Shown here: positions 61,260 to 64,000 of the stretch, in pieces
Layout: the number at the start of each line of letters is the position of its first letter
How positions within the stretch are numbered: position 1 is the stretch's first letter
Assembly: GCF_001189235.2 (NCBI RefSeq)
Contig: NZ_LFIP02000004.1
Location: 434,001 to 498,000 of the forward strand
Length of the DNA: 64,000 bases
Source of the DNA: Bradyrhizobium embrapense
GTDB taxonomy: Bacteria > Pseudomonadota > Alphaproteobacteria > Rhizobiales > Xanthobacteraceae
Direction: 5' to 3'
Translations under genes and position numbers: made by a program
The notes under the pieces: model-generated
The model's database searches: none
What the model was told of the DNA's origin: nothing
What the model saw: the letters and a program-made list of their open reading frames with translations, nothing else

Positions 61260-62585
61260 ATGGCGAAGCGTCAACTCAAGCTCGGCGCGTTCATGCGGCC
61301 GATCAGCATTCACACCGGTGCCTGGCGCTATCCCGGGGCCTGGCCCGACGCCAATTTCAACTTCGATCACATCAAGACGCTGATCCGCAAGCTCGAGGCC
61401 GGCAAGTTCGACGCCTTCTTCATGGCCGATCATCTGGCCGTGTTGAACATGCCGATCAACGCGCTGAAGCGTAGCCACACCGTGACCTCGTTCGAGCCGT
61501 TCACGCTGCTGTCGGCGCTGTCCGCCGTGACCGAGAATATCGGCCTGATCGCGACCGGCTCGACCACCTTCGACGAGCCCTATCACGTCGCCCGGCGCTT
61601 CGCCTCGCTCGATCACATCTCCGGCGGCCGCGCCGGCTGGAATATCGTCACCACGTCCAATCCGGACGCCGCGCTGAATTTCGGCCTCGACGATCACATG
61701 GAGCACGCCGAGCGCTACAAGCGCGCCCGCGAGTTCTACGACGTCGTCACTGGCCTGTGGGACTCCTTCGCCGACGATGCATTCGTGCGCGACGTCGAGT
61801 CCGGGCTGTTCGTCGATCCCGACAAGATGCATGTGCTCAACCATAAGGGCAAATACCTCTCGGTCCGCGGCCCGCTGAACATCGCCCGCCCGGTGCAGGG
61901 CTGGCCGGTCATCGTGCAGGCCGGCGCCTCCGACGACGGCCGGCAGCTTGCGGCCGAGACGGCGGAGGCCGTGTTCACCGGCGGCGGCAGCCTTGCCGAC
62001 GGCCAGAAGCTCTACGCCGATATCAAGGGCCGCATGGAGAAGATCGGCCGCGATCCCGAGCATCTGAAGATCCTGCCCGGCGCCTTCGTCGTGGTCGGCG
62101 ACAGCGTCGAGGAAGCAAAAGAGAAGCGCGCGCTGCTCGACAGCCGCGTGCATTACGACAGCGCGATCGCCTCGCTCTCGGTGATCCTCGGCACCGATGC
62201 CTCCACCTTCGATCCCGACGGACAATTGCCGCCGATCCCGGAAACCAACGCCAGCAAGAGCGGCCGGCAGCGCCTCGTCGACGTCGCCGCGCGCGACAAG
62301 CTCACCGTGCGCCAGCTCGCGCAGCGCGTCGGCGGCTATGGCGGGCTCGCCTTCGTCGGCACGCCGCAGACCATCGCCGACCAGATGCAGGAATGGCTGG
62401 AAGGGCGCGGCAGCGACGGCTTCAACATCATGTTCCCGTACCTGCCGCAGGGCCTGTTCGAGTTCGTCGACAAGGTGGTGCCGGAACTGCAAAAGCGCGG
62501 GATTTTCCGTAACCAGTACGAAGGGCGGACCCTGCGCGAGAATTTGGGCCTGCCGCGGCCAAAAAATCAGTTCTTCGGGGGGTAG
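61260..62585 (+). CDS. LLM-class flavin-dependent monooxygenase (NtaA/SnaA/DszA family)
   Basis: 441 residues, TIM-barrel FMNH2-dependent monooxygenase. LKLGAFMRPISIHTGAWRYP start, RFASLDHISGGRAGWNIVTT in the mid-barrel (family signature) and GGYGGLAFVGTPQTIADQMQ near the end. Members oxidise compounds such as nitrilotriacetate, EDTA, dibenzothiophene sulfone and long-chain alkanes. Needs a partner flavin reductase, none of which lies next to it. Start ATG 61260. Confidence 0.9.
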   Translation: MAKRQLKLGAFMRPISIHTGAWRYPGAWPDANFNFDHIKTLIRKLEAGKFDAFFMADHLAVLNMPINALKRSHTVTSFEPFTLLSALSAVTENIGLIATGSTTFDEPYHVARRFASLDHISGGRAGWNIVTTSNPDAALNFGLDDHMEHAERYKRAREFYDVVTGLWDSFADDAFVRDVESGLFVDPDKMHVLNHKGKYLSVRGPLNIARPVQGWPVIVQAGASDDGRQLAAETAEAVFTGGGSLADGQKLYADIKGRMEKIGRDPEHLKILPGAFVVVGDSVEEAKEKRALLDSRVHYDSAIASLSVILGTDASTFDPDGQLPPIPETNASKSGRQRLVDVAARDKLTVRQLAQRVGGYGGLAFVGTPQTIADQMQEWLEGRGSDGFNIMFPYLPQGLFEFVDKVVPELQKRGIFRNQYEGRTLRENLGLPRPKNQFFGG

Positions 62586-62621
62586 TCGACCCGGATTCGG
62601 GACGGTCTTGGCTCGGAAATC

Positions 62622-62649
62622 CTTGACTCTGGGCGGTTTCTGGCTAGTT
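62622..62649 (+). promoter_or_regulatory. probable housekeeping promoter of rpmG
   Basis: CTTGAC (62622-62627) and CTAGTT (62644-62649) spaced 16 bp, close to the rhizobial CTTGAC-N17-CTATAT consensus, 65 bp before the rpmG start. Confidence 0.5.
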
Positions 62650-62713
62650 TCCGGGCGAAACGCGGGCCGATTTGGCCGGCTCCCGATACCCCTTCATTTT
62701 CGAGGTTTTGCAT

Positions 62714-62881
62714 ATGGCCAAAGCGGTCACCATCAAGGTCAAGCTCGTGTCGACGGCCGATACCGGCTTCTATTACGTCGCCAAGAAGAATTCGCGCACC
62801 ATGACCGACAAGCTGGTCAAGAAGAAGTACGACCCGGTCGCTCGCAAGCACGTCGAGTTCAAGGAAGCCAAGATCAAGTAA
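62714..62881 (+). CDS. rpmG: 50S ribosomal protein L33
   Basis: 55 residues, MAKAVTIKVKLVSTADTGFY and later KKYDPVARKHVEFKEAKIK, standard alphaproteobacterial L33. No zinc cysteines, so it is the C-minus form. ATG 62714 fixed by family alignment. Followed by a strong terminator. Confidence 0.97.
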   Translation: MAKAVTIKVKLVSTADTGFYYVAKKNSRTMTDKLVKKKYDPVARKHVEFKEAKIK

Positions 62882-62906
62882 GCAAGATCGCCTGCTTCTG
62901 ACGTTC

Positions 62907-62940
62907 AAACGGGGCCCTCGCGGCCCCGTTTTTGCTTTCT
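62907..62940 (+). terminator. rho-independent terminator after rpmG
   Basis: AAACGGGGCC-CTCGC-GGCCCCGTTT stem-loop, then TTGCTTTCT, starting 26 bp past the rpmG stop. Confidence 0.85.
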
Positions 62941-62993
62941 AGCCTAGCGTCATCCCTCACGATTCCCGGACCAGTCCCGGGCGCGGGGTTCAC

Positions 62994-63524
62994 ATGATCG
63001 CAAGCTTGGACGAGGGAAACGTCGGCGGCTATTCGGTCGCCTACGGCCGCGAGGACACCTACTTTCCGGTCTATGTCACGGCCGCCTTGGCCGCGATCTT
63101 CCTGACCGCGAGCTGGATCACCGGCGCGCTCTATTGGCTGGCGCCGGCGGCGGCCGCGGCCGCCTTCACCTACTACAACATCCCGCTGTTGGAGGCCGGT
63201 CGTCCGACCATCGGGGCCAACCAGTACGGAATCTTCATCCAGGCCTTCGGGCTGATCCGCTGGCGGGCCATCACGCGCATCGACCTCGTCGAGATCGCCG
63301 AGCGCGCGATGACCGTTCATGAGTTGCAGATCGCGCTCAACGGACCGCTGGGCAGCGCGCTGGTGGCGGATTGGCGCAAGCGGCCTGCCTATCGGCTAAT
63401 GATGCGCCTGCCGTGGCGCATGGATCATCGCGGCGTGGTGCGCGTCGATCTCGAGCCATTCGACCGGACGCCCGATGAGATTCACCGGACGTTTCTCAGG
63501 ATGTGGCGCTACTACCGGAGCTAG
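62994..63524 (+). CDS. membrane protein with PH-like C-terminal half, unknown
   Basis: 176 residues. Two close helices (YVTAALAAIFLTASWITGAL, YWLAPAAAAAAFTYYNI) are followed by a soluble region (IGANQYGIFIQAFGLIRWRA, then ITRIDLVEIAERAM), the pattern of a bacterial PH/YdbS-like domain. No catalytic motif. Start ATG 62994. Its stop overlaps the small convergent gene by 4 bp. Confidence 0.7.
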   Translation: MIASLDEGNVGGYSVAYGREDTYFPVYVTAALAAIFLTASWITGALYWLAPAAAAAAFTYYNIPLLEAGRPTIGANQYGIFIQAFGLIRWRAITRIDLVEIAERAMTVHELQIALNGPLGSALVADWRKRPAYRLMMRLPWRMDHRGVVRVDLEPFDRTPDEIHRTFLRMWRYYRS

Positions 63525-63649
63525 CGCTTGAACGCCTCGTCGCGCAAATGCCCGTCGGCGATGCGCGCATCCGGATTGTTTGTGATGGTCATGAACCAAA
63601 TGAGGCTGAAGAACAGCGACCACGCTGTGTTCCAATAGAACCAGTTCAT
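63521..63649 (-). CDS. 42-residue membrane peptide
   Basis: ATG 63649 is preceded by GAGGTGATC. MNWFYWNTAWSLFFSLIWFM is one aromatic-rich helix, then a polar tail (NPDARIADGHLRDEAFKR). The Trp/Phe-rich start with a charged end resembles small accessory subunits of membrane complexes. No family recognised. Upstream on the same strand lies the ammonium transporter, 71 bp away. Confidence 0.62.
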   Translation of the reverse strand: MNWFYWNTAWSLFFSLIWFMTITNNPDARIADGHLRDEAFKR

Positions 63650-63720
63650 CGGATCACCTCGAACAGCTTTGTCCCGCGACAGCCGGCTGATATCGCCGGC
63701 TGTGCAGGATGCCGCCAAGT

Positions 63721-64000
63721 CTACTGCACGACCTCGCCGTGCAGTGCCAGATCCAACCCTTCGCGCTCGATGTCGCGCGTCACGCGAAGCCCGACGAAGA
63801 GATTGATCACGAACAGGATGATCAGGCTCACGACGGCATCATACACGAAAACCGTCGCGACGCCGATGCATTGATTGATGAACTGCCCGGGATTTCCCTC
63901 CAGAACGCCTGCCGTTCCACCATACTGCTCGACCGCGAACACCCCGGTCAGCAGGGCCCCGACGATGCCGCCGAGGGCATGGACGCCGAAGCAGTCCAGC
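63721..64000 (-). CDS. amtB: ammonium transporter (partial, C-terminal end only)
   Basis: C-terminal 92 residues of an Amt/Rh channel. Reading inward from the edge: LDCFGVHALGGIVGALLTGV, the conserved helix-10 region (DCFGVHALGG contains the channel His), then the last helix (VYDAVVSLIILFVINLFVGL) and the short cytosolic tail, where GlnK docks (RVTRDIEREGLDLALHGE). The 5' part is outside the window. Confidence 0.93.
   Translation of the reverse strand, partial: LDCFGVHALGGIVGALLTGVFAVEQYGGTAGVLEGNPGQFINQCIGVATVFVYDAVVSLIILFVINLFVGLRVTRDIEREGLDLALHGEVVQ

Overview
The window is high-GC alphaproteobacterial chromosome. Gene order and protein flavour fit Rhizobiales, most likely Bradyrhizobium or a close Nitrobacteraceae relative. 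The lineage call rests on two conserved housekeeping blocks (lepB-acpS-pdxJ-rsh-rpoZ and pyrB-pyrX-plsY-dprA-topA-rnr-DUF983-Nudix-rpmG), on CTTGAC-type promoters, on several palindromic intergenic repeats of the kind scattered through Bradyrhizobium genomes, and on a near-consensus FixK/FNR box. I saw no phage genes, transposases, CRISPR arrays or rRNA genes. One tRNA, tRNA-Ser(GCU), is present.

Layout. 1-9.3 kb: minus-strand housekeeping run (lepB, acpS, pdxJ, bifunctional (p)ppGpp synthetase/hydrolase, rpoZ), then a plus-strand NYN-nuclease/UDGb pair, then peroxiredoxin, smpB, mscL and dapA on the minus strand. 9.6-14.7 kb: a soluble lytic transglycosylase with an Ala/Ser/Lys-rich repeat, the tRNA, and a string of small lineage-restricted genes. 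14.7-21.4 kb: transporters and regulators (DMT exporter/AraC; GcvA-like LysR/thioesterase/MFS; AraC; TauE/SafE). 22-28.3 kb: a 32-residue Lys-rich histone-like gene, then a minus-strand gatC-gatA-gatB run interrupted by two small conserved genes and a patatin-like lipoprotein. 28.5-38.2 kb: small proteins, two nitronate monooxygenase paralogues with a divergent LysR, ruvX, an AEC transporter, an orphan solute-binding protein behind a FixK-like box, a CPBP protease and an AidB-like acyl-CoA dehydrogenase.

38.6-44.3 kb is the most distinctive part. A tightly overlapping three-gene operon encodes a membrane-fusion (HlyD-like) protein, an exported six-hairpin glycosidase-like protein and a processive family-2 glycosyltransferase with a degenerate PilZ-like tail. 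This is the architecture of curdlan or mixed-linkage beta-glucan synthesis. Next to it, convergent, sit two tandem paralogous small membrane proteins of unknown family and a VanX-like dipeptidase.

45.3-64 kb: pyrB and a dihydroorotase homologue lacking the metal ligands (PyrX), plsY, an amidase, dprA, then an accessory islet (HxlR/azoR, small membrane protein, SDR/HxlR) bounded by repeats, then topA, rnr, DUF983, Nudix, an LLM-family monooxygenase, rpmG and the C-terminus of an ammonium transporter.

Several regulator/target pairs have well-formed inverted repeats between them: twin TTAGA-N3-TCTAA sites at the GcvA-like gene, twin 16-bp arms at the SDR/HxlR gene, and single palindromes at azoR/HxlR and NMO/LysR. 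Five short genes (32-54 codons) have good Shine-Dalgarno sites and are easily missed. All function assignments are by reading motifs; no database search was run.
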